The notes: a model not told the origin generated them from the letters alone. A DNA stretch of 8,414 nucleotides from Clostridium sp. CAG:302 (GCA_000431795.1 FR887373.1:237420-245833); one strand, 5' to 3'. Counted from the stretch's first letter, positions 1-6,102 are shown. Program-made: numbers and translations.

Positions 1-313
1 CTACTAATGAGTAGGTACTTATATTTTCGTTTAAGTGCTCTAGAAGTAAGCCGATTAAATTAACATAGTATTCCTTGATATTTATTGGTACTTTACTTTG
101 GGATAGTTTTTGTTTTAACTTTTTTTCAAAGCCATGAAATGATGAAAATAGTAGGTCATACTTATCATTAAAATTATTATAGAATGTTGATCTATTAATA
201 TGTGCTTCTTTACATATATCCGATACTTTTATTTCTTCAAATGATTTGTTTTTCATAGTTATTAATAACCCTTTATAAAGATTATTTTTTGTTTTAATTA
301 TTCTTTGATCCAA
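1..313 (-). CDS. TetR/AcrR-family transcriptional regulator, N-terminal part (cut by left edge)
   Basis: Reading leftward from 313, the frame stays open to the window edge and gives about 104 residues starting (M)DQRIIKTKNN. Residues 1-50 match the TetR DNA-binding domain: a first helix (IIKTKNNLYKGLLITM), then FEEIKVSDICKEA and the recognition helix HINRSTFYNNF followed by NDKYDLL. The 'INRSTFYNNFNDKYDLL' pattern is typical of the small TetR regulators resembling DhaS. The start is TTG at 313-311, chosen because AGGTGG lies 6 nt upstream and because the internal ATG at codon 20 would remove helix 1. The ligand-binding C-terminal half is missing, so effector and target are unknown. It is transcribed divergently from dnaG; TetR proteins often repress their own promoter region, but control of dnaG is only a guess. 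The family call is firm; the function is not. Confidence 0.85.
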   Translation of the reverse strand, partial: MDQRIIKTKNNLYKGLLITMKNKSFEEIKVSDICKEAHINRSTFYNNFNDKYDLLFSSFHGFEKKLKQKLSQSKVPINIKEYYVNLIGLLLEHLNENISTYSLV

Positions 314-319
314 AATATA

Positions 320-325
320 CCACCT
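320..325 (-). promoter_or_regulatory. Ribosome binding site that fixes the TTG start of the TetR gene
   Basis: On the minus strand this reads AGGTGG, with a 6-nt spacer before TTG at 313. No ATG or GTG lies at a suitable distance, so it supports the non-ATG start. Confidence 0.7.
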
Positions 326-336
326 AATTATAGTAT

Positions 337-364
337 ATTATATTGAATATTTAACAAATGTAAA
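337..364 (-). promoter_or_regulatory. Sigma-A-type promoter for the TetR gene
   Basis: On the minus strand, TTTACA (364-359), a 16-nt spacer and a consensus TATAAT (342-337). Initiation would fall near 330, giving a leader of under 20 nt before the TTG start. It lies back to back with the dnaG promoter. Prediction from sequence only. Confidence 0.65.
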
Positions 365-387
365 GAGTTTTAAAGTTTTCCTTTACA
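359..387. repeat. Inverted repeat TGTAAAG-N15-CTTTACA spanning the two divergent -35 boxes
   Basis: TGTAAAG at 359-365 is the exact reverse complement of CTTTACA at 381-387. The arms contain the -35 hexamers of the tetR promoter (left) and the dnaG promoter (right). The 15-nt centre also has AGTTTT twice (366-371 and 374-379). Two similar -35 boxes facing away from each other create much of this symmetry by themselves, but the extra base pair in each arm makes a regulator site possible. A TetR operator is one candidate; this is inference. Confidence 0.5.
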
Positions 388-410
388 AAGAAATCGTTTT
401 GTTATATAAT
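382..410 (+). promoter_or_regulatory. Sigma-A-type promoter for dnaG-rpoD-trmK
   Basis: TTTACA at 382-387, a 17-nt spacer, and a perfect TATAAT at 405-410. Initiation is expected near G417, within ATTGGCTTTT (414-423), which leaves a 5' leader of about 24 nt. The ribosome binding site AAGGAAGTG follows at 427-435. This is the best-scoring promoter in the window. Confidence 0.8.
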
Positions 411-440
411 TATATTGGCTTTTTGTAAGGAAGTGATATT

Positions 441-2183
441 ATGGCTTATATCAGTAATGAAATTATTAATGAAATAAGGAATAAGACTGATATAGTAGAG
501 GTGGTATCAAGATATGTTAATCTTACAAAGACTGGTAAAAACTATATTGGGGTGTGTCCTTTTCATGATGATCATTCTCCTAGTATGAGCGTTAGCCCTG
601 AAAAGCAAATATATACTTGTTTTTCATGTGGTGCTTCAGGCAACGTATTTACTTTTGTGTCAGATTTTGAAAAAATATCTTTTTCTGAGGCAGTTAAATT
701 ACTTGGAGAAAAAGTTGGTATTAATGTATCAAATGATATAAAAGTTAATACTAAGAGAGATGAATATTTTGATATATATGATTTGGCTAGTAAGTTTTAT
801 CAAAATAGTCTTAATAGTAGTTTGGGTAAGAATGCTATAGAATATTTAGAAAATAGGCATCTTGATAAAGAAACTATTAAGAAATTTGGTATAGGTCTTT
901 CTATTCAAAAGGTATCACTTACTAAATATCTTACTAATAAAAAATATTCTTTAGATAAACTTATTGATATAGGTCTTACTAATGATAATGGTAATGATAT
1001 ATTTGTAAGTAGAATTATGTTTCCTATATGGGATTTAAGTGGTAATGTTGTTGCTTTTTCTGGTAGAATATATAATACCAAAGATAATTCTAAGTATATA
1101 AATACTAAAGAGACTGATAACTTTAAAAAAGGTAAAATATTATATAACTATCATATAGCTAAAGAATATTTAAAGAAAAAAGATACTGTTATTATAATGG
1201 AAGGACAAATGGATGTTATTAGGGCTAGTACTGTCGGTATTAATAATTGTATAGCTACAATGGGTACTGCACTTACTAAGGATCATAAAATGGTGCTTAA
1301 GAATATGGCAAAAAATATCATTTTATGTTTTGATGGTGATGCCGCTGGTGAAAAGGCTACACTTAGTGCTATAGAACTACTAGAGGATACTGGGGTTAAT
1401 ATTAAAATAGTTAGACTTCCTAATAATATGGATCCTGATGAGTATATTCTAAAAGAAGGTAAAGATAGTTTCTTATATCAAATTAAGTCTGCTATGACTT
1501 TAATTGATTATAAGATGGAAATATTAAAAAAAGATAAAGATTTTAGTAATATAAAAGAAATATCTTCTTATATTAATATAATGTTAAAAGAATTAGTTAA
1601 TGAAAAAGATGATATTGTTGTAGAACTTAATTTGAAGAAATTATCTGATAATTTTAATATTGATTATAATACTATTAAAGAAAAATATGATAGTATAAAA
1701 AAAAGTAACAATAATAATAAGATGATTGTTAAAGAAGAAAAAACTAAAAAGGTTTATGATAAATATGGAATGGCAGAAAATTATTTAATTTATTATATGT
1801 TTAAAGATAATATGGTTATTAATATGGTTGAAAATAAGGTTGGATACTTTCCAACAAAAAATATTAGAGAATTATCTAATGAAATTATTTACTATTTTCA
1901 TAAATATGGTATAATAAATGTCGCTGATTTTATTAGTTATATATCTGATAAAGAAGAAATACTTAAGACTTTAAAAGATATTTTTGCTATGAATATCAAA
2001 GATGACTTTCAAGAAAGAGAAATTGAAGATTATATTTTTGTTGTAAATGAGTATCATAAAGAAGTGAAGATAAATGATTTAAACAAAAAATTAAAAGAAG
2101 AGAAAGATCCTTTGAAGCAAGCAAAAATAATTGAAGAGATAATGAAGTTAAGGGGAGTGAATAAAAATGGTACCAGAAATTAA
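441..2183 (+). CDS. dnaG: DNA primase DnaG
   Basis: DnaG makes the RNA primers for Okazaki fragments at the replication fork and is recruited there by the replicative helicase. The 580-residue product has the usual length and order. The N-terminal CHC2 zinc-binding domain has C39, H42, C60 and C63. The catalytic core contains RIMFPIWDLSGNVVAFSGR (191-209). The TOPRIM domain has MEGQMDV (253-259, E254 and D258), DGD (298-300) and DPDEY (331-335), the metal-binding acidic residues. A lysine/asparagine-rich linker near 418-436 leads to a C-terminal helicase-interaction region (about 440-580) that is weakly conserved, as is normal. The start has AAGGAAGTG 5-9 nt upstream. It opens an operon with rpoD, overlapping it by 17 nt. 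Unlike the enterobacterial arrangement there is no rpsU before it. No disrupted motif was seen. Confidence 0.97.
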   Translation: MAYISNEIINEIRNKTDIVEVVSRYVNLTKTGKNYIGVCPFHDDHSPSMSVSPEKQIYTCFSCGASGNVFTFVSDFEKISFSEAVKLLGEKVGINVSNDIKVNTKRDEYFDIYDLASKFYQNSLNSSLGKNAIEYLENRHLDKETIKKFGIGLSIQKVSLTKYLTNKKYSLDKLIDIGLTNDNGNDIFVSRIMFPIWDLSGNVVAFSGRIYNTKDNSKYINTKETDNFKKGKILYNYHIAKEYLKKKDTVIIMEGQMDVIRASTVGINNCIATMGTALTKDHKMVLKNMAKNIILCFDGDAAGEKATLSAIELLEDTGVNIKIVRLPNNMDPDEYILKEGKDSFLYQIKSAMTLIDYKMEILKKDKDFSNIKEISSYINIMLKELVNEKDDIVVELNLKKLSDNFNIDYNTIKEKYDSIKKSNNNNKMIVKEEKTKKVYDKYGMAENYLIYYMFKDNMVINMVENKVGYFPTKNIRELSNEIIYYFHKYGIINVADFISYISDKEEILKTLKDIFAMNIKDDFQEREIEDYIFVVNEYHKEVKINDLNKKLKEEKDPLKQAKIIEEIMKLRGVNKNGTRN

Positions 2184-3267
2184 AGATTTTGAGCAAAGAA
2201 AAGAAGCACTAATTAAAAAAGGTAAAGAACTTGGTTTTATTACTTATGAAGAGATTGCCGAAGAATTAAAAGGTCTTGATGTAAGTAGTGATTTACTAGA
2301 TGAACTATATAATGCTTTTATGGAAAATGATATAAGTGTTATATCTGAAACTGATCTAGATGATGATTCTGGTGAAGAAGATACTGGGGGTAATTTAGAG
2401 GATATTCTTAAGGATAATACAATAGCTAAAGAACTTACTATTAATGATCCAGTTAGAATGTATTTAAAAGAAATAGGTAAGATAAGTCTACTATCACTTG
2501 ATGAAGAAACTGAGTTATCTAAGAGAATTGCTGAAGGTGATGAAACTGCAAAAAATAGACTTGCTGAATCTAACTTAAGACTTGTTGTTTCTATAGCTAA
2601 GAGATATGTTGGTAGAGGAATGTTATTTCTTGATTTAATTCAAGAGGGTAATATAGGACTTATGAAAGCAGTTGAAAAGTTTGATGCTGAAAAAGGATAT
2701 AAATTTAGTACTTATGCTACTTGGTGGATTAGACAAGCTATAACTAGAGCCATTGCTGATCAAGCTAGAACTATTAGAGTGCCAGTACATATGGTAGAAA
2801 CTATTAATAAATTATCTAGATATCAAAGACAGCTTACTCTTGAACTTAATAGAGAGCCTACTGATGAAGAGCTTGCTAAGAAAATGGGTATGTCTCCAGA
2901 TAAGGTAAGAGAAGTTATTAAAATAGCACAAGATCCAGTATCTTTAGAGACTCCTATTGGTGAAGAGGAAGATTCTCATTTAGGAGACTTTGTACCTGAT
3001 GAAAGTAATATGTCTCCGGAGGACTTTACAATACATGAAATGTTGAAAGAGGAAATTGGCGATGTACTTCTTACTTTAACTGAAAGAGAAGAACAAGTAC
3101 TTAGACTTAGATTTGGTTTAGATGATGGTTCTCCTAAAACACTTGAGGAAGTTGGTCAAATGTTTGGCGTTACAAGAGAAAGAATTAGACAAATTGAAGC
3201 AAAAGCATTAAGAAAATTAAGACATCCTTCAAGAAGTAGAAAGTTAAAGGACTTCTTAAATGAATAA
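2167..3267 (+). CDS. rpoD: RNA polymerase primary sigma factor (RpoD/SigA)
   Basis: This is the housekeeping sigma factor that directs core RNA polymerase to TTGACA/TATAAT promoters like those predicted in this window. The 366-residue product is close to Bacillus SigA (371). Visible regions: a short region 1.1 (about 5-60) and an acidic linker (62-80); region 1.2 starting DPVRMYLKEIG (94-104); region 2 with NLRLVVSIAKRYVGRG (136-151), DLIQEGNIGLMKAVEKFD (156-173) and the -10-recognition segment YATWWIRQAITRAIADQ (183-199); region 3 (about 204-280); and region 4 with LTEREEQVLRLRFGL (304-318) and the -35-reading helix VTRERIRQIEAKALRKLR (335-352). The start ATG sits inside the dnaG 3' end, with AGGGGAG (2151-2157) just upstream and a 17-nt overlap, so translational coupling is likely. 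Absence of the large enterobacterial insertion after region 1.2 fits Bacillota. Confidence 0.98.
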   Translation: MVPEIKDFEQRKEALIKKGKELGFITYEEIAEELKGLDVSSDLLDELYNAFMENDISVISETDLDDDSGEEDTGGNLEDILKDNTIAKELTINDPVRMYLKEIGKISLLSLDEETELSKRIAEGDETAKNRLAESNLRLVVSIAKRYVGRGMLFLDLIQEGNIGLMKAVEKFDAEKGYKFSTYATWWIRQAITRAIADQARTIRVPVHMVETINKLSRYQRQLTLELNREPTDEELAKKMGMSPDKVREVIKIAQDPVSLETPIGEEEDSHLGDFVPDESNMSPEDFTIHEMLKEEIGDVLLTLTEREEQVLRLRFGLDDGSPKTLEEVGQMFGVTRERIRQIEAKALRKLRHPSRSRKLKDFLNE

Positions 3268-3934
3268 GTTATCTAAAAGACTAGAAGTAGTTGCTAGTTT
3301 TGTAAATGATAATTCTAAAGTAATTGATATAGGCTGTGATCACGGCCTTTTATCTATTTATTTAGTAAATAAATATAAAAATGTTAAAGTAATTGCTAGT
3401 GATATTAATGAAAATGCTCTTAGTAGTGCTATTACTAATATAAAAAAAGAAAAACTAGAGAATAGAATAGAAACTAGACTTGGCAGTGGACTTGATGTAG
3501 TAAAAGCTGATGAAATTGATACTATTGTGATAGCAGGTATGGGAGCAAATACAATAGTAGGCATCTTAAAATATAGTACTTCTAAATTAAGTAATGTTAA
3601 TGATATTATTATTCAAAGTAATACTGATTTATATTTTCTTAGAAAGAATATTACTAGTCTGGGTTATTATATTGAAGATGAAATTTTAGTAGAAGATAAG
3701 AATATTATATATACTGTTATTAAGTTTAATAAAGGTAAGAGAAGATATAATTATAAAGAATTATATTTAGGACCGGTACTTACTACTAAGAATGATGATT
3801 TATTTAAAAAGAAATGCAATAAAGAATTAACTACTTTAAAACTAATTCTTAAAAATATTAATAGTGGTCATTATTTATATAGGTTAAAAATTAAAAGAAA
3901 TATAAAGATATTAGAAGATGTTTTAAAGCATTAA
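3260..3934 (+). CDS. trmK: tRNA (adenine(22)-N(1))-methyltransferase TrmK
   Basis: TrmK uses S-adenosylmethionine to methylate N1 of A22 in the D-loop region of certain tRNAs. The 224-residue product begins NKLSKRLEVVASFV and has a class I methyltransferase glycine motif, VIDIGCDHGLLSIYLV (21-36, with the family's G-x-DH), an acidic AdoMet-ribose position in ASDIN (46-50), and the family signature IAGMGANTIVGIL (91-103). A QSNTDLYFLRKNI segment (119-131) and the DEILVEDKNIIYTVI strand pair (140-154) follow; the last 60 residues are the predicted helical, tRNA-binding tail. It starts 8 nt before the rpoD stop, with AAAGGA at 3246-3251, which suggests coupled translation. trmK (formerly yqfN) also lies close to sigA in Bacillus. 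The nif3-like yqfO that often follows is absent. A terminator over its 3' end closes the operon. Confidence 0.93.
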   Translation: MNKLSKRLEVVASFVNDNSKVIDIGCDHGLLSIYLVNKYKNVKVIASDINENALSSAITNIKKEKLENRIETRLGSGLDVVKADEIDTIVIAGMGANTIVGILKYSTSKLSNVNDIIIQSNTDLYFLRKNITSLGYYIEDEILVEDKNIIYTVIKFNKGKRRYNYKELYLGPVLTTKNDDLFKKKCNKELTTLKLILKNINSGHYLYRLKIKRNIKILEDVLKH

Positions 3935-3947
3935 TAATATCTTTTTT
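3904..3947 (+). terminator. Intrinsic terminator of the dnaG-rpoD-trmK operon
   Basis: A perfect 10-bp stem pairs AAAGATATTA (3904-3913) with TAATATCTTT (3935-3944). An inner hairpin (3918-3922 with 3927-3931, including one G-U pair) folds the loop. A run of six T (3942-3947) follows. The upstream arm lies in the last codons of trmK and the stop codon is in the loop region. The stem is AT-rich, so strength is uncertain, but the geometry is right. Confidence 0.7.
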
Positions 3948-3990
3948 AGTATGCATATTTTGCTTCTATATGATAGATATGGTTGATATA

Positions 3991-4023
3991 TTTATTTGAG
4001 ACAATATTATTGGCTCAAATAAA
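3991..4023 (+). repeat. Perfect 10-bp inverted repeat (hairpin 1) upstream of rpsB
   Basis: TTTATTTGAG (3991-4000) pairs perfectly with CTCAAATAAA (4014-4023). After one A-G mismatch the stem continues as CAAT/ATTG (4002-4005 with 4009-4012) around a 3-nt loop. No T-run follows on the plus strand, so it is not a standard terminator there. It abuts hairpin 2 with no gap. It could be an operator, part of a long rpsB leader, or a small structured RNA. Confidence 0.6.
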
Positions 4024-4049
4024 CACTTTAGTACATTAGAACTAAAGTG
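4024..4049 (+). repeat. Perfect 9-bp inverted repeat (hairpin 2) upstream of rpsB
   Basis: CACTTTAGT (4024-4032) pairs perfectly with ACTAAAGTG (4041-4049) around an 8-nt loop. It starts at the base after hairpin 1, so the two would stack end to end if transcribed. It is followed by an A-rich stretch, not a T-run, which argues against a plus-strand terminator. Confidence 0.6.
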
Positions 4050-4076
4050 AAAAATGAGAAAAATAAGAAATAAATA

Positions 4077-4105
4077 TTTACTAATTTCATATAATATGGT
4101 AATAT
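4077..4105 (+). promoter_or_regulatory. Candidate promoter for rpsB-tsf
   Basis: TTTACT (4077-4082), a 17-nt spacer and TAATAT (4100-4105). Predicted initiation at G4112 lies in ATTGGCTTTT (4109-4118), the same 10-mer in the same register as at the dnaG promoter. A perfect TATAAT at 4090-4095 is a competing -10 but has a poor -35 (GAAATA at 17 nt). An rpsB promoter of its own is expected because a terminator closes the upstream operon. The exact start is uncertain. Confidence 0.5.
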
Positions 4106-4111
4106 ATTATT

Positions 4112-4223
4112 GGCTTTTCAAAAAATATACACAAATATTGATTTAATTATTCGAGTGCCTAATATAAGGTGGATATTAAAGAAGAGATATTTGGAAGAAA
4201 AAACGAAAGGAGATATGATAATT
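4112..4223 (+). other. Putative 5' untranslated leader of rpsB (about 110 nt)
   Basis: This is the stretch between the predicted transcription start and the rpsB start codon. It is open in the rpsB frame from a TTG at 4110, but that extension does not resemble S2. A small hairpin at 4160-4178 (TAATAT/ATATTA) holds the Shine-Dalgarno-like AAGGTGG in its loop, with no start codon at a useful distance. CTTTTC at 4114-4119 could pair (one G-U) with GAAAGG at 4205-4210, covering the real ribosome binding site. S2 represses its own mRNA in some bacteria, so an autoregulatory leader is possible; no known leader family was recognised. Confidence 0.4.
4206..4212 (+). promoter_or_regulatory. Ribosome binding site that fixes the rpsB start
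   Basis: AAAGGAG lies 11 nt before ATG at 4224. The in-frame ATG at 4215 is only 2 nt away and too close, and upstream starts lack a comparable site. Confidence 0.75.
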
Positions 4224-5162
4224 ATGACAGTAGTATCTATGAGCTATTTGTTAGAAGCAGGGGTTCACTTTGGTCACCAAACTAAAAGATGGAATCCTAA
4301 AATGAAAGAGTATATATTTAACTCTAGAGATGATATTTATATCATTGACTTACAAAAGACAGTAGAAAAAATGGAAGAAGCTTATGCTGCTTTAAATAAG
4401 ATTGCTGCTGATGGTGGAAAAGTACTTTATGTTGGTACTAAGAAACAAGCACAAGAAGTATGTAAAGAAGAAGCTGAAAGAAGTAATATGTACTATGTTA
4501 CTGAGAGATGGTTAGGAGGTACTTTGACTAATTTTAAAACTATTAGAAGAAGAATTAATCGTCTTGAAGAAATTGAAAAGATGGAAAAAGATGGTACATT
4601 TGAAAAACTTCCTAAGAAAGAAGTAGTAGGACTTAAGAAGGAATATGAAAAGTTAAACAAGAACTTATGTGGTATTAGAGAAATGACTAAGTTACCTGAA
4701 GCTGTTATTATTGTTGATTCTACTAAAGAATATAATGCAATAAGAGAGGCTAGAAAACTTGGTATACCAGTATTTGGTCTTATTGATACTAATTGTGATC
4801 CTGATGATGTCGATTATGTATTGCCTGCTAACGATGATGCTGTTAGAAGTATTAAGGTTGTACTTGGTGCTTTAACTAATGCTATTATTGAAGCTAATGG
4901 TGGTACACTTGTTGATTATGTAAGTGAAGATGATAAAAAAGTTTCTAAAGAAAAAACTCCTAATAAGAAGGAGAAAAAAGAAGTAAAAGAAACTGAAGAA
5001 GTTAAAGATACAAAGCCAGTTAAACAAGAAGTTAAAAATGAAAAGCCAGAATTAGACTTAAATATTTTAACTGTTGCTGAACTTAGAGACCTTGCTAAGA
5101 AAAAAGAAGTTAAAGGTTATTCTAAGATGAAAAAAGAAGAATTAATTGAAAATTTAAAATAA
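4224..5162 (+). CDS. rpsB: 30S ribosomal protein S2 with a C-terminal Rho-N/SAP-like extension
   Basis: S2 is a late-assembling protein on the back of the 30S subunit, close to S1 and the mRNA 5' region. Starting at ATG 4224 the product has 312 residues and begins TVVSMSYLLEAGVHFGHQTK, the standard S2 N-terminus. Other S2 landmarks are VLYVGTKKQAQEV (68-80), WLGGTLTNFKTIRRRI (96-111), LPEAVIIVDSTKE (157-169), GIPVFGLIDTNCDPD (180-194) and the IPAND-like LPANDDAVRSI (200-210). Bacillus S2 has about 246 residues; here about 65 more follow: a lysine/glutamate-rich, probably disordered linker (236-276), then a compact LTVAELRDLAKKKEV-KGYSKMKKEELIENL segment (282-311) resembling the Rho N-terminal/SAP fold. 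The ORF opens farther upstream at TTG 4110, but the 38 extra residues are not S2-like. tsf follows after 11 nt. Confidence 0.96.
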   Translation: MTVVSMSYLLEAGVHFGHQTKRWNPKMKEYIFNSRDDIYIIDLQKTVEKMEEAYAALNKIAADGGKVLYVGTKKQAQEVCKEEAERSNMYYVTERWLGGTLTNFKTIRRRINRLEEIEKMEKDGTFEKLPKKEVVGLKKEYEKLNKNLCGIREMTKLPEAVIIVDSTKEYNAIREARKLGIPVFGLIDTNCDPDDVDYVLPANDDAVRSIKVVLGALTNAIIEANGGTLVDYVSEDDKKVSKEKTPNKKEKKEVKETEEVKDTKPVKQEVKNEKPELDLNILTVAELRDLAKKKEVKGYSKMKKEELIENLK

Positions 5163-5173
5163 GGAGGAATACT

Positions 5174-6046
5174 ATGATTACTGCAAATATGGTAAAAGAG
5201 CTTAGGGAACAAACTGGAGCAGGTATGCTTGATTGTAAGAAGGCTCTTACTGAAACAAATGGTAATATGGAAGAAGCTGTTACTTGGCTTAGAGAAAAAG
5301 GTATCAGTAAAGCTGCTAAAAAACAAACTAGAATAGCTGCTGAAGGACTTGCTCTTGCTAAAGTTGAAGGTAATAAGGCTGTTATAGTAGAAGTTAACTC
5401 TGAAACTGACTTCGTTGCTAAAAATCCAGAATTTACTGGTTTAGTTAATGATATTGCTACTGCTATTTTGGGTAGTAATGTTAGTACAGTAGAAGAGGCT
5501 AATAAATTAGAAGTTAATGGTACTTCTATTGAAAATATGATAGTAGAGAAAACTGCTACTATTGGTGAGAAATTATCTTTTAGAAGATTTGAATTAGTTG
5601 AAAAGCAAGATAATCAAGTATTTGGTACTTATTCTCATATGGGTGGTAAAATAGTAACACTTGCTGTACTTGAAGGAACTGATGCTGAAGTTGCTAAAGA
5701 TGTAGCTATGCAAATTGCCGCTATGAGACCACTATATTTAGATAAAGATTCTGTTCCTAGTGAAAGAGTAGAGAAAGAAAGAGCTATTCTTACAGAACAA
5801 GCTGAAAACGAAGGATTAGATGCTAATAAACTTCCTATGATTGTTAATGGTAGACTTAATAAATTCTATGAAGAAGTTTGTTTATTAGATCAAGGTTTTG
5901 TTAAAGAAAATAAGATGAAAGTATCTAAATATGTTGAAAGTAAAGGTATGAAGGTATTATCTTTCGTAAGATATGAAGTTGGCGAAGGTATGGAAAAAAG
6001 AGAGGAAAACTTTGCTGACGAAGTAGCTAAACAAATTAATGGTTAA
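5174..6046 (+). CDS. tsf: Translation elongation factor Ts
   Basis: EF-Ts is the guanine-nucleotide exchange factor that releases GDP from EF-Tu in the cytoplasm. The 290-residue product has the usual Bacillota length. An N-terminal UBA-like domain (1-55) contains VKELREQTGAGMLDCKKAL (7-25) and NMEEAVTWLREKG (31-43). The core begins with the EF-Tu-contacting signature SETDFVAKN (76-84), and later has SHMGGKIVTLAVLEG (154-168), VAMQIAAMRPLYLDKDSVP (177-195) and RLNKFYEEVCLLDQGFVKE (227-245). The start follows a very strong AAGGAGGA (5161-5168) that overlaps the rpsB stop codon, with 5 nt before the ATG, so the pair is one operon. The pyrH and frr genes that usually follow in Bacillota are not here: the operon ends at a terminator directly after the stop. 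Confidence 0.98.
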   Translation: MITANMVKELREQTGAGMLDCKKALTETNGNMEEAVTWLREKGISKAAKKQTRIAAEGLALAKVEGNKAVIVEVNSETDFVAKNPEFTGLVNDIATAILGSNVSTVEEANKLEVNGTSIENMIVEKTATIGEKLSFRRFELVEKQDNQVFGTYSHMGGKIVTLAVLEGTDAEVAKDVAMQIAAMRPLYLDKDSVPSERVEKERAILTEQAENEGLDANKLPMIVNGRLNKFYEEVCLLDQGFVKENKMKVSKYVESKGMKVLSFVRYEVGEGMEKREENFADEVAKQING

Positions 6047-6072
6047 GAATTCTAGAAATAGAGTTCTTTTTT
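6045..6072 (+). terminator. Intrinsic terminator of rpsB-tsf
   Basis: AAGAATTCT (6045-6053) pairs with AGAGTTCTT (6060-6068), nine pairs with one G-U, around a 6-nt loop. The run of T at 6067-6072 follows. The stem begins within the tsf TAA stop codon. Confidence 0.8.
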
Positions 6073-6076
6073 GTAT

Positions 6077-6102
6077 AAAAAAAATATCTCTTTGTGAGAT
6101 AT
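6077..6102 (-). terminator. Intrinsic terminator of the converging membrane-protein gene (possibly bidirectional)
   Basis: ATATCTC (6084-6090) and GAGATAT (6096-6102) form a perfect 7-bp stem with a 5-nt loop. On the minus strand it is followed by a run of seven T (complement of A at 6077-6083), correctly placed 3 nt after the stop codon at 6106-6108. On the plus strand a weaker CTTTTATT follows, so it may back up the tsf terminator. Confidence 0.75.

Noticed and set aside
1698..1720. A-run and AAT repeats in dnaG as a possible frameshift or slippage site
   Set aside because: The frame continues unbroken with primase-like length and overlaps rpoD as expected; it encodes a low-complexity K/N linker.
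1996..2196. Minus-strand open frame opposite the end of dnaG
   Set aside because: It lies antisense to well-supported dnaG/rpoD coding sequence, has no family resemblance, and follows from the codon bias of the real genes.
3358..3564. Minus-strand open frame opposite trmK
   Set aside because: Antisense shadow of the conserved methyltransferase motifs; a hydrophobic Ser/Ile/Phe-rich product with no recognisable features.
4054..4146. 30-codon plus-strand reading frame beginning MRKIRNKYLL
   Set aside because: No ribosome binding site, it runs through the predicted rpsB promoter, and its composition is just that of AT-rich non-coding DNA.
4110..4223. 38-residue N-terminal extension of S2 from a TTG at 4110
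   Set aside because: The TTG lies at the predicted transcription start, has no ribosome binding site, and the extension is unlike any S2. ATG 4224 has AAAGGAG upstream and gives the standard N-terminus.
5117..5326. Minus-strand open frame opposite the rpsB-tsf junction
   Set aside because: Antisense to two firmly identified genes and to the strong tsf ribosome binding site.
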